Below, piece by piece: positions 18,930 through 26,831 of a stretch of DNA of 64,000 nt. The position numbers and the translations under genes were made by a program. This DNA is from Phaeobacter sp. A36a-5a (GTDB lineage Bacteria; Pseudomonadota; Alphaproteobacteria; Rhodobacterales; Rhodobacteraceae). Numbering within the stretch: the first letter of the stretch is position 1; each line of letters begins with the position of its first letter. Location of the stretch: positions 1,860,001 to 1,924,000 of the forward strand of contig NZ_JBBLYU010000001.1 in assembly GCF_037911135.1 (NCBI RefSeq). Reading direction: 5' to 3'. Below the pieces are notes generated by a model. The model worked only from the letters and a program-made list of their open reading frames with translations, had not been told where the DNA came from and did no database searches.

Positions 18930-19400
18930 CCTAGCCTCACCAGTCCCGCAATCCAATACAACAGCCGCAACCGTCAGGCTCAGCAGTGTATAGATAGCGA
19001 CATTCGGAGCTGGCGCCCGTCTCCCCTGCTGGAACGCAACACAGCGTCCGAAGCGGCCAGAGGCTATGTTGTCTTGCAAGACTCTCCTCTCTGCAAATCC
19101 TGTCCAGCGTCCAGTCTGCAATCGGATGTTATGCAACTGCGATCCGGCTGCGGCTCGAAACCTTTTTCTGCTCCGGGTCGGCCTGCTCTGCCGTTGCGAA
19201 ACGTCTACCCGCGACATGCTGATATCAAACGGAGATATGCCCCCTATTGGCGGACAACGCCGATCAGCTGGACGTGGTCGCGCTCATTTCGGTCGCAAAG
19301 CCACTGAGCTGACGGAGGGCTTTCAGGTAGGGATATCCTAATCTAGCATGTGATCGTCGGTCATATGACCGTGCTTCCACACAAAGAAAGACCAGAGCGA
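18930..19400. other. Gap at the left end of the island
   Basis: About 470 bp of lower-GC DNA immediately inside the left repeat. Short frames are present but none has a ribosome site or recognisable sequence. It may be remnant DNA from the insertion. Confidence 0.45.
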
Positions 19401-19916
19401 ATGAAGAGACTTGCCCTTGATGCAGCAGACATCCGCATTCTCAGCGCGCTCCAGCAGCATGGGCAGTTGAGCAAGGCCAAGCTGGCAGAGCTGAGCGGGC
19501 TTTCCGCGACCCCCTGCTGGGCGCGGCTGACCCGGTTGAAAGCGGGCGGATACATTCGCGGCTATCATGCCGATATCGCGCTGGAGCGGCTCGCAGATTT
19601 CGCGCAGGTGATTGTGACGGTTTCCCTCAGCCGTCATCGAAAGGCTGATTTTGAGCGCTTTGAAGCTTTTCTCAACAGCCGGGATGAGATCATTGATTGC
19701 ATCGCCACCGGTGGTGGGGTCGATTACATCATGAAGATCATCAGCCCCAGCCTCGCCGCGTTTCAAGACCTGATGGAAGATTTCCATGCCGAAGACCTCG
19801 GCATTGACCGCTACATGACCCATTTTGCCACGCGCCAAGTGAAATCAGCTTTGCCGAACCTCTCGAAATTGGCCACTGCAAGTCCGAAATTGCCGCTCTG
19901 GCCCAATCGGTCCTGA
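19401..19916 (+). CDS. Lrp/AsnC-family regulator of the island
   Basis: 171 residues from ATG 19401; a longer frame begins at 19350 but lacks a ribosome site. The winged HTH covers LDAADIRILSALQQHGQLSKAKLAELSGLSATPCWARLTRL, followed by the RAM domain (about 65-145). The signal-binding loop reads IATGGGVDYIMKI. A 25-residue tail beyond the fold is unusual. Standing first in the island, 140 bp ahead of the methyltransferase gene and co-directional, it is the obvious candidate to control the catabolic cluster. Confidence 0.88.
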   Translation: MKRLALDAADIRILSALQQHGQLSKAKLAELSGLSATPCWARLTRLKAGGYIRGYHADIALERLADFAQVIVTVSLSRHRKADFERFEAFLNSRDEIIDCIATGGGVDYIMKIISPSLAAFQDLMEDFHAEDLGIDRYMTHFATRQVKSALPNLSKLATASPKLPLWPNRS

Positions 19917-20056
19917 TATGGCCCCCCAAACGGCCTGAATGGTCTGAGAAGTGATAATCTTCGGACCACTTTCGCGGCCTCTCCTGGACTACATCTCGCA
20001 AAGGTTTTGACAGTCTCCGATCAAAGCGGTCGGGGACAAAACGGGAGGTAGTTCCA

Positions 20057-21196
20057 ATGCAAGCAGATGATTTCGGTTTCGGCACACAGATCCGCAAGTC
20101 GCCCTATTTTGACGCGACAGTGCGTTGGGGCGCGCAGGGGTTCTCCGTCTACAACCACATGTATATCCCGCGCGATTTCGGTGATCCCGAGCAGAACTTC
20201 TGGAACCTCGTGAATGACGCGATACTCTGTGATGTGGCCGTTGAACGGCAGGTTGAAATCACCGGTCCTGACGCGGCGAAATTCACCCAGATGCTGACCT
20301 GCCGCGATCTGTCGAAGATGGCGGTCGGCCAGTGCAAATACATCCTGATCACCAATGCCGACGGCGGCATTCTGAACGATCCGGTCCTGCTGCGTCTTGC
20401 CGAGAACCATTTCTGGATCTCTCTTGCTGATAGCGACATTCTTTTGTGGGCGCAGGGGGTTGCGGTCAACTCTGGCCTTGATGTCACGATTGGTGAGCCG
20501 GATGTCTCGCCGCTGCAATTGCAAGGCCCCAAATCCGGCGAGATCATGCGCGCGCTGTTTGGCGACGGGATCATGGACCTGCGCTACTACTGGCTGCGCG
20601 AAGTCGATCTGAACAGCATCCCGCTGATCGTGTCCCGCACCGGCTGGTCCAGCGAGCTGGGCTATGAAATCTACCTGCGCGACGGCTCCAAAGGCGATCT
20701 GCTGTGGGAAACCATTATGGCAGCCGGTCTGGAATTTGGCCTCAAGCCCGGCCACACATCCTCCATCCGCCGCATCGAAGGTGGGATGTTGTCGTATCAC
20801 GCGGATGCCGACATGGGCACCAACCCCTTTGAGCTTGGGTTTGACCGGTTGGTGAACCTCGACATGGAGGCTGATTTCATCGGCAAGGCCGCGTTGCGCC
20901 GTATCAGGGACGAAGGTGTCAGCCGTAAGCAGATCGGCCTGATCATCGACGGCGATCCTCTTGCGGGTCCCAACACGACATTCTGGGACATCAATTCGGG
21001 TGGCGAAGCAATCGGCAAGGTCACCTCTGCGGTTTATTCCCCGCGTTTGGAGCAGAACATCGCCTTGGCCATGGTGTCAGCGGAACACGCCAACATCGGT
21101 GCACAGGTTGAGGTCGTCACGAAATCCGGCCCCGTCCGCGCAACAATCTGCGAGCGCCCGTTCTATGATCCCAAAAAACAGATCGCTGCCGCTTAA
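20057..21196 (+). CDS. DmdA/GcvT-family folate-dependent methyltransferase
   Basis: 379 residues with a strong ribosome site (GGGAGGT). It belongs to the GcvT/DmdA superfamily, whose members transfer a methyl or aminomethyl group to tetrahydrofolate. Shared DmdA-like blocks are SVYNHM, DVAVERQVEITGPDAAK, GGILNDPV, WISLADSDIL and EPDVSPLQLQGPKS. The later block RTGWSSELGYEIYLRDGS departs from DMSP demethylase (SKQGGFEIY) and is nearer to general GcvT-like enzymes. It may therefore demethylate DMSP or another methylated compound such as an O-methyl aromatic or betaine; the substrate is unproven. It leads an apparent operon with OsmC, crotonase and CoA-ligase genes. Confidence 0.8.
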   Translation: MQADDFGFGTQIRKSPYFDATVRWGAQGFSVYNHMYIPRDFGDPEQNFWNLVNDAILCDVAVERQVEITGPDAAKFTQMLTCRDLSKMAVGQCKYILITNADGGILNDPVLLRLAENHFWISLADSDILLWAQGVAVNSGLDVTIGEPDVSPLQLQGPKSGEIMRALFGDGIMDLRYYWLREVDLNSIPLIVSRTGWSSELGYEIYLRDGSKGDLLWETIMAAGLEFGLKPGHTSSIRRIEGGMLSYHADADMGTNPFELGFDRLVNLDMEADFIGKAALRRIRDEGVSRKQIGLIIDGDPLAGPNTTFWDINSGGEAIGKVTSAVYSPRLEQNIALAMVSAEHANIGAQVEVVTKSGPVRATICERPFYDPKKQIAAA

Positions 21197-21223
21197 CGTC
21201 CTGCTACATGAAAGAATACCGAA

Positions 21224-21673
21224 ATGTCAGATCTCGCGATTGAGCTGCACTGGCAGCGCGCAGCGCCCGTATTGCAAACCGGTGCCTATTCGAACGAGCA
21301 CACCGTGCAATACAACAACCGCTATGACCTGCTGGTCGATTCCGCCCCTGATTGGGGCGGAAACCCGGAGAACACAAACCCCGAACAGGCCCTCGCCTCG
21401 GCGCTGTCGAGCTGCCATATGATGACCTTTCTTGCGCTGGCCGCAAAGGCGGGCTGGCCGGTGGCCAGCTACCACGATTACGCCGAGGCCCATCTGGGCA
21501 AGAACCCCAAGGGCCAGATGTCGGTAACGCGGATTGATCTGCATCCGGTGGTGCGTTTTGACACCGGCTTTACGGTGGGCGACGCCGAACTGGCGCAGAT
21601 GCAGGACCGCGCGCACCGCTACTGCTTTATTGCGAACACCCTCGCCGACAGTGTCGAAATCAACATTCTTTAG
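21224..21673 (+). CDS. OsmC-family protein
   Basis: 149 residues. OsmC/Ohr proteins are thiol-dependent peroxidases that remove organic hydroperoxides. The second conserved cysteine lies in LSSCHMMTFLALA; the other candidate is C in HRYCFIANTLADSVEI, the usual second position of the family. The first third (DWGGNPENTNPEQALASALSSCH) is typical. It is 27 bp after the methyltransferase gene and 23 bp before the crotonase gene, so it is in the same transcript. A protective role against reactive sulfur or aldehyde products is possible, but this is inference. Confidence 0.88.
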   Translation: MSDLAIELHWQRAAPVLQTGAYSNEHTVQYNNRYDLLVDSAPDWGGNPENTNPEQALASALSSCHMMTFLALAAKAGWPVASYHDYAEAHLGKNPKGQMSVTRIDLHPVVRFDTGFTVGDAELAQMQDRAHRYCFIANTLADSVEINIL

Positions 21674-21696
21674 CGCTCGAATAAGGGATACCCCCC

Positions 21697-22497
21697 GTGA
21701 CCACATCTGACATCCTGCTGCGCGTTCTGGACGGGACCGGAATATTGCGCCTGACCCTGAATGACGTGCGTCGGCGCAATGCCTTGTCCGAGGCGATGCT
21801 GGCGGAACTCGGTGCTGCGTTTGCAGCCGCCGGGACCGATCCAAATGTGCGGGTCATTGTCCTGGCGGCCAATGGCCCTGCGTTTTGTGCAGGCCATGAC
21901 CTCAAGGAGATGACCGCTGGGCGTTTGAACGGAGATGGTGGTAAAGCCTATTTTGCCCATGTCATGGCGATGTGCGCAGGCGTGATGCAAGGCATCGTGA
22001 ATTGCCCCAAACCCGTCATCGCTGAGGTCACAGGCATTGCAACGGCCGCAGGCTGCCAGCTGGTCGCAAGCTGTGATCTGGCCATTGCGGCGGACACGGC
22101 GCAATTCAGCACACCGGGTGTTCACATCGGGTTGTTCTGCTCCACCCCGATGGTGGCGCTGTCGCGCAATGTGGCGGACAAACACGCGATGGAAATGCTG
22201 CTGACCGGTGACCTGACCTCAGCCGCGCGGGCCGCCGAAATCGGCCTTGTGAACCGCGTCGCGGCACCTGACGCGTCGCAAACGGTAACGATGGAGTTGG
22301 CGCGCAAGATTGCGTCAAAATCCAGCATGACGCTGGCAACCGGCAAACGCGCCTATTACGCCCAGCGCGAGATGTCGCTGCCCGATGCCTACGATTACGC
22401 CTCTGCTGTGATGGTCGATAACATGCTGGCGCAAGACGCCGAAGAAGGGATCGAAGCGTTCATCGAAAAGCGCGCGCCCCAATGGCAGGACGCCTGA
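21697..22497 (+). CDS. Crotonase-fold protein (enoyl-CoA hydratase-like), catalytic Glu missing
   Basis: 266 residues from a GTG start preceded by AAGGG. The oxyanion-hole regions AFCAGHDLKEM and ATAAGCQLVASCDLAIA identify the crotonase superfamily. Aligned by eye to rat mitochondrial enoyl-CoA hydratase, Glu144 (GGGCEL) is Gln here and Glu164 (QPE) is Gly in TPGVHIG. Both acid/base residues are thus absent, and standard hydratase chemistry is unlikely. The pattern resembles the ECHDC3 group, so another CoA-ester reaction is likely. Three bases separate its stop from the CoA-ligase start, so they are co-translated. Confidence 0.85.
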   Translation: MTTSDILLRVLDGTGILRLTLNDVRRRNALSEAMLAELGAAFAAAGTDPNVRVIVLAANGPAFCAGHDLKEMTAGRLNGDGGKAYFAHVMAMCAGVMQGIVNCPKPVIAEVTGIATAAGCQLVASCDLAIAADTAQFSTPGVHIGLFCSTPMVALSRNVADKHAMEMLLTGDLTSAARAAEIGLVNRVAAPDASQTVTMELARKIASKSSMTLATGKRAYYAQREMSLPDAYDYASAVMVDNMLAQDAEEGIEAFIEKRAPQWQDA

Positions 22498-22500
22498 GCC

Positions 22501-24168
22501 ATGACCGCAAACCCTTACAACACCGATCTGGACCGCAACCCGGCAAACTATCAGCCACTGACGCCGCTGACATTTCTGGAACGCGCGGCCTCGGTCTTTC
22601 CTGATCACACTGCGATCGTGCATGGCCCGTTGCGGCGCACTTATGCGGCGTTTTATGCGCGATCACGTCAGTTGGCCTGTGCATTGACAGAGCAAGGCAT
22701 CGGGCGCGGTGACACGGTGTCGGCCCTGCTGGCCAATACGCCCGCAATGCTGGAATGCCACTACGGTGTTCCCATGTGTGGCGGGGTCCTGCATTCCGTG
22801 AACACACGGCTAGATGCGTCGGTGATTGCGTTTCAGCTGGACCATGCCATGTGCAAAATCGTCATCGTAGACCGCGAATTCATGCCCTTGATGCAGGATG
22901 CGCTGGCGCTGGCAACAGTGCGCCCGCTTGTCATCCAATACGACGACGCTGAATTCTGCGGACCCGTTACCGAGGCAGATGCGCAGGATTACGAGGCCTT
23001 CCTGTCGACGGGCGATCCTGAATTCGACTGGCTGATGCCGCTGGATGAATGGGACGCGATTTCGATCAACTACACATCGGGGACGACAGGCGATCCAAAG
23101 GGTGTGGTTTCGCACCACCGGGGGGCCTATCTGCTGGCGCAGGGCAATGCGCTGACGACGTCGATGGCGAAACATGCGGTCTATCTGTGGACGCTGCCAA
23201 TGTTCCACTGCAATGGCTGGTGTTTCCCATGGACGCTGTCGGCGATCATCGGCACCCATGTCTGCCTGCGTCAGGTGCGGGCAGGACCAATCTGGGCCGC
23301 TTTGGCAGATGAGCACGTCACCCACCTGTGCGGCGCGCCAATTGTCATGTCGCTGATGATCTCGGCCCCCGAGGCCGAAAAGCGCCAACTTGATCATACC
23401 GTGCAATTCTTTACCGCCGCCGCCCCGCCGCCGGAGAAGCTGCTGGCGGATATGAAAACCTCAGGCTTTGACGTCACGCATCTCTATGGGCTGACTGAAA
23501 CCTACGGCCCTGCCGTGGTGAATGACTGGCATCAGGACTGGTCCGATCTGCCGCCCGCCGAACAGGCCCGGCTGAAATCGCGCCAAGGCGTGCGCTATCT
23601 GCCGCTGGAAGGATTGGATGTGCTGGACCCGGACACAATGCTGCCCGTGCCGCGCGACGGGAAAACCATGGGCGAGGTGATGTTTCGCGGCAACGTCGTC
23701 ATGAAGGGTTATTTCCGCAATCCCACAGCCACCCAAGAGGCCTTTGCAGGCGGCTGGTTCCATTCCGGCGATCTCGGCGTGCGGCACGCGGACGGCTATA
23801 TTCAGCTGAAGGATCGCTCCAAGGATATCATCATTTCGGGCGGCGAGAATATTTCGTCCATTGAGGTGGAAGAAGCGCTTTATCGTCACCCCGCCGTCGC
23901 GATTGCTGCCGTGGTGGCCATGCCGCACGAAAAATGGGGCGAAACGCCCTGTGCTTTTGTGGAACTGGCTACAGGTGAACATGTAGATGCCGCCACACTG
24001 CGCGCGTGGTGCAAGGACCAGCTTGCGCCCTACAAGGTGCCCGGACGGTTCGTGTTCATGCCGATCCCGCGCACGTCAACCGGCAAGATCCAGAAATTCA
24101 TCTTGCGCGATCAGGCCCAGAAGATCGCGGAAAACGCGCATGCAGGTCAAATGACACCGGCTCAGTAA
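22501..24168 (+). CDS. Acyl-CoA synthetase (AMP-forming)
   Basis: 555 residues. It activates a carboxylic acid with ATP and CoA. Motifs in order are the P-loop YTSGTTGDPKGV, YGLTETYGP, the hinge aspartate region HSGDLGVRHADGYIQLKDRSKD with GGENISS, and the catalytic lysine in PRTSTGKIQKF. The sequence is of the DmdB/medium-chain type (roseobacter methylmercaptopropionate-CoA ligases belong here), but substrate specificity cannot be read. It lies 3 bp after the crotonase gene. A perfect 14-bp hairpin overlaps its stop. Confidence 0.9.
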   Translation: MTANPYNTDLDRNPANYQPLTPLTFLERAASVFPDHTAIVHGPLRRTYAAFYARSRQLACALTEQGIGRGDTVSALLANTPAMLECHYGVPMCGGVLHSVNTRLDASVIAFQLDHAMCKIVIVDREFMPLMQDALALATVRPLVIQYDDAEFCGPVTEADAQDYEAFLSTGDPEFDWLMPLDEWDAISINYTSGTTGDPKGVVSHHRGAYLLAQGNALTTSMAKHAVYLWTLPMFHCNGWCFPWTLSAIIGTHVCLRQVRAGPIWAALADEHVTHLCGAPIVMSLMISAPEAEKRQLDHTVQFFTAAAPPPEKLLADMKTSGFDVTHLYGLTETYGPAVVNDWHQDWSDLPPAEQARLKSRQGVRYLPLEGLDVLDPDTMLPVPRDGKTMGEVMFRGNVVMKGYFRNPTATQEAFAGGWFHSGDLGVRHADGYIQLKDRSKDIIISGGENISSIEVEEALYRHPAVAIAAVVAMPHEKWGETPCAFVELATGEHVDAATLRAWCKDQLAPYKVPGRFVFMPIPRTSTGKIQKFILRDQAQKIAENAHAGQMTPAQ

Positions 24169-24181
24169 GCCGGTGTCATTT
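24149..24181. terminator. Hairpin terminator between convergent ligase and hydrolase genes
   Basis: AAATGACACCGGCT and AGCCGGTGTCATTT form a perfect 14-bp stem with a 5-nt loop, overlapping the ligase stop codon. Short A/T runs flank both sides. It should insulate the two convergent transcripts. Confidence 0.7.
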
Positions 24182-24190
24182 GCGATCCTG

Positions 24191-25045
24191 TCAGGCTGGC
24201 AAAACCTTTGATCGTTGCTCGCCCAATCCGTCGATACCCAAGGTCACAACCTCCCCGCCGTGCAGATACCGCTGCGGGGATTGACCCATCCCCACGCCCG
24301 GAGGCGTGCCGGTTGAAATGACATCCCCCGACTGCAGGCTCATGAACTGGCTGCAATAGGACACGAGGTGCGGGATCTTGAAGATCAATGTCGCGGTTGA
24401 TCCTGTTTGCATGCGTTTGCCATCCACATCCAGCCACATCCCCATGTTGTCCATGTCTGCGATCTCATCGACTGTGACGAGCCAAGGCCCTGTTGGCCCA
24501 AAGGTATCGCAGCCTTTGCCCTTGTCCCACGTGCCTGCCCGATTGAGCTGAAAATCGCGCTCTGACACATCGTTGATCACACAAAACCCTGCGACATGGT
24601 CCATCGCGTTGCCCTCGTCGATATAAGATCCCGGTTCGCCGATCACGACGCCCAATTCGACCTCCCAATCGGTTTTGACCGAACCGCGCGGGACCTGAAT
24701 GTCATCATTCGGGCCGACCACCGCAGAGGTCCATTTGTTGAAGATGATGGGTTCTTCGGGGATCGGCATCCCCGCCTCTTCGGCGTGATCGGCGTAGTTC
24801 AGGCCGATGCAGACAAATTTGCCGATATTCCCGACACAGGCCCCAAGGCGCAGATCGTCCTGTGGTGTGCCGTCAACGAGCGGCAGCGTTTCCGGGTCCA
24901 GCCCGTGCAGCGCCTTCAGCCCAGCGGGGCGCAATGTCTCACCAGAGATATCCGGGACCACGCCCGACAGATCGCGAACGCGGCCTGACGCATCCAGAAG
25001 TCCGGGTTTTTCTGCGCCGGGCGCGCCGTAGCGGAGAAGCTTCAT
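24191..25045 (-). CDS. Fumarylacetoacetate hydrolase-family protein
   Basis: 284 residues. The FAH fold shows the metal-binding acids in DWEVELGVVIG and the catalytic His in GLNYADHAEEAG. Further conserved blocks are FNKWTSAVVGPNDDI and ISTGTPPGVGMG. The family hydrolyses C-C or decarboxylates 2-oxo acids and includes 2,4-diketo-3-deoxy sugar-acid hydrolases and ureidoglycolate-lyase-like enzymes, so the substrate is open. It is the last gene of a minus-strand transcript whose upstream members (ThuA, dehydrogenase) are broken. Ribosome site GAGGACA. Confidence 0.9.
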   Translation of the reverse strand: MKLLRYGAPGAEKPGLLDASGRVRDLSGVVPDISGETLRPAGLKALHGLDPETLPLVDGTPQDDLRLGACVGNIGKFVCIGLNYADHAEEAGMPIPEEPIIFNKWTSAVVGPNDDIQVPRGSVKTDWEVELGVVIGEPGSYIDEGNAMDHVAGFCVINDVSERDFQLNRAGTWDKGKGCDTFGPTGPWLVTVDEIADMDNMGMWLDVDGKRMQTGSTATLIFKIPHLVSYCSQFMSLQSGDVISTGTPPGVGMGQSPQRYLHGGEVVTLGIDGLGEQRSKVLPA

Positions 25046-25082
25046 ATCGTGTCCTCATAATTATGACTTGAATATCGTGTCA

Positions 25083-25545
25083 TCAGGCAGCGCCACGTGC
25101 CGCCCACAGTACCCCACGGCGAATAATCTCGGTGACTTGCGGCACCTTCAGGTCGTCCAACTCGTGGCCGATTGAGCAATAGAAGACGCGGCCCTTGTTC
25201 CAGCGGCGTTTCCAGACAACCGGGATCACGGTGCCTTCGATCCACCACAGATGATCGCCCGAAAACGTCCTGGTCGCCAGGACCTCGTTCGATGGATCGA
25301 CGAGCATATAGTATTGCTCGGTCGTCAGGCGGAAACTCTTAATGTCTTGCACAATCGGATCGTCGGGTTTGCAGATGGTCACATCGTAATCAATATGGTC
25401 TTCGCGCGGCTGCGGGTTGTCGGGCCATCCAAGGGGATGAGCCACAAACTGACCGCCGATCAGGAAATGATAGGTCGGGCGATCGTGGAACGCATCCCCC
25501 ATATGCCCGTGCCAACCAGCCACCAATAAACAGCGCTGCTTTCAT
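25083..25545 (-). pseudogene. ThuA-domain protein, internal deletion
   Basis: The frame begins at 25545 with [10 protein letters not shown], the normal ThuA N-terminus, with AGGA before it. It then jumps directly to the middle of the protein in another frame ([16 protein letters not shown], then [13 protein letters not shown]), losing roughly 80 residues. The junction falls where GGCTGG could pair with a downstream copy, suggesting a short-homology deletion. The C-terminal half (25083-25526) is intact. ThuA proteins are putative sugar/trehalose-utilisation factors related to glutamine amidotransferases. The start overlaps the previous gene's stop by 4 bp, so they were once co-translated. Confidence 0.8.
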
Positions 25546-26283
25546 GGTGTATCCTTTCGCATGTAGGTCGATATCGACGCCATATCGCGGGCGCCATAAC
25601 TTGCCTTTTCCGCCTCGATCAATTTGGCCAGTGTGGTTCGGCCTTGCGGCATCGCAGTGCCACGTCGATCTGCAAGCTGTGCCGTCACCTCCATGTCTTT
25701 GCGGGCCAGTGCCACGGTAAAGGTGACATCGTGATCTGCCTCGTTCAGATAGAGCGGACGCCGGTATTTGAGCATTGGCGCACAGGCCGCAGAGGCCACG
25801 ATCACATCGAATGCCTGCTCAGACGTGATGCCGGAGGCTTCGGCCAGGGTCATCGTTTCGGCAAGCGTCTGAATAATCCCGTAGATCAGCGAATTCACCG
25901 CCAGTTTCATCACAGCCCCTGCCCCGGACTGACTGACTGAGATAGATGGTTTGTCGGCTCACCGCATCGAATATGGCCGCAAGATCAGCATCTTCGTCAC
26001 GGCAGCCGGCCATGACCAGCAGATCTGCACTTGCAGCAGCTTGTGTCGCCCCGGAAACCGGCGCATCAATCACCCGGATATTCTCTGGCGCCGTTGCGAC
26101 CAGATCGGCGATGTGGTCAGGGCTCATCGTGCCCATTTCCACCAAGGTCGCGCTGCCTGTCGAGGCAAACAATCCGCCGCGTCCGAGATGCACTGCATAA
26201 GAGGCCGCGCCATCGGCCAACATCGTCACAACGATGTCAGCCCGCGCCGCCAGATCCACAGGGGTCTGCGCTGCCAGACAGCC
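25542..26283 (-). pseudogene. 3-hydroxyisobutyrate-dehydrogenase-like oxidoreductase, truncated and frameshifted
   Basis: The N-terminal half runs in one frame (VDLAARADIVVTMLADG, DAPVSGATQAAASADLLVMAG) to about 25940. The C-terminal half (AVMKLAVNSLIYGIIQTLAE, ARKDMEVTAQLADRRGTAMP) continues in another to the stop at 25542. The break is at a GACT tetranucleotide run (25927-25940): removing one 4-bp unit restores ...YLSQSGAGAVMKL. The first 45 or so residues with the NAD-binding G-x-G-x-x-G are also missing at 26283. The family oxidises beta-hydroxy acids with NAD(P). It is non-functional as it stands. Confidence 0.8.
25927..25940 (-). repeat. GACT tetranucleotide run causing frameshift
   Basis: GACT is repeated three times plus GA. 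Two copies would restore the dehydrogenase reading frame. Slipped-strand gain of one unit explains the break. Confidence 0.7.
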
Positions 26284-26304
26284 TTCGGATTTTGATCCGA
26301 CCCG

Positions 26305-26560
26305 GCGATCAGGCCTTCTTTGATATCCTGCAATCCTATCAGGGATATCGCACCTGCTACTACCGCAGGTTCAACGTCGGCCGCGCGACCCCAGGGCAGA
26401 ATGACGCCTATGTGAAGGCGCGCGAATGGATTGATGCCTCCATCGCGACGATCAAACCCGACGTCTCCACCGACAAGGTGGCCGAGGTTTGACCAACAGC
26501 CCAGAAGCTCGGCTTTGCAAATGAAGATCAGGGCGTTGGGCACCAGGGCTGCCGCAGTAT
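26305..26560 (+). pseudogene. M24-family (Xaa-Pro/creatinase-like) peptidase fragment
   Basis: On the plus strand the translation reads GDQAFFDILQSYQGYRTCYYRRFNVGRATPGQNDAYVKARE, a hallmark of roseobacter M24 peptidases around the first metal aspartate. It continues through a TGA at about 26490 where Trp is expected (V-W-P). Both ends are missing and the frame is broken. It is head-to-head with the dehydrogenase remnant. It probably belongs to an older operon of amidohydrolase or aminopeptidase type. Confidence 0.6.
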
Positions 26561-26607
26561 GCGCCGACTTTTCCTATATGGGTCAAGCCGGGGCCGAGGA
26601 CGTGATA

Positions 26608-26831
26608 GGCTTTGCCGTCGGCGCGGTGCTGGTGGCCCTGCTGCTGGTCGCCACCCCCGCAGGCAGCATCACCCTGCCGGTGCTGCTGCTGATCTACGCC
26701 ACCCTCTCCCTGATCGCCTGGCTGGTCTTGCGCCACTTCTTCAAGGGCCCCAAAGGCCAGGTGAAACACTTCGACCACGATATCAACGATTGAACAAAGC
26801 CCCGTCCGGTCTGCACTGGGCGGGGATCCCC
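26608..26831 (+). repeat. 224-bp direct repeat, right copy
   Basis: The second copy of the nfeD 3' segment (see 18706-18929), one mismatch. It is attached in frame to the remnant upstream sequence, giving a chimeric 120-codon frame (26431-26793) that is probably not translated. It ends exactly where a truncated IS transposase begins. Confidence 0.95.

Noticed and set aside
20057-21196. Naming this gene dmdA outright
   Set aside because: The substrate-loop block differs from known DMSP demethylases, and the hydratase and dehydrogenase steps of that pathway are not matched in the cluster.
26431-26793. A 120-codon frame with the NfeD C-terminus
   Set aside because: It is the duplicated nfeD piece fused by chance to upstream remnant sequence; its front half has no family resemblance and no ribosome site.
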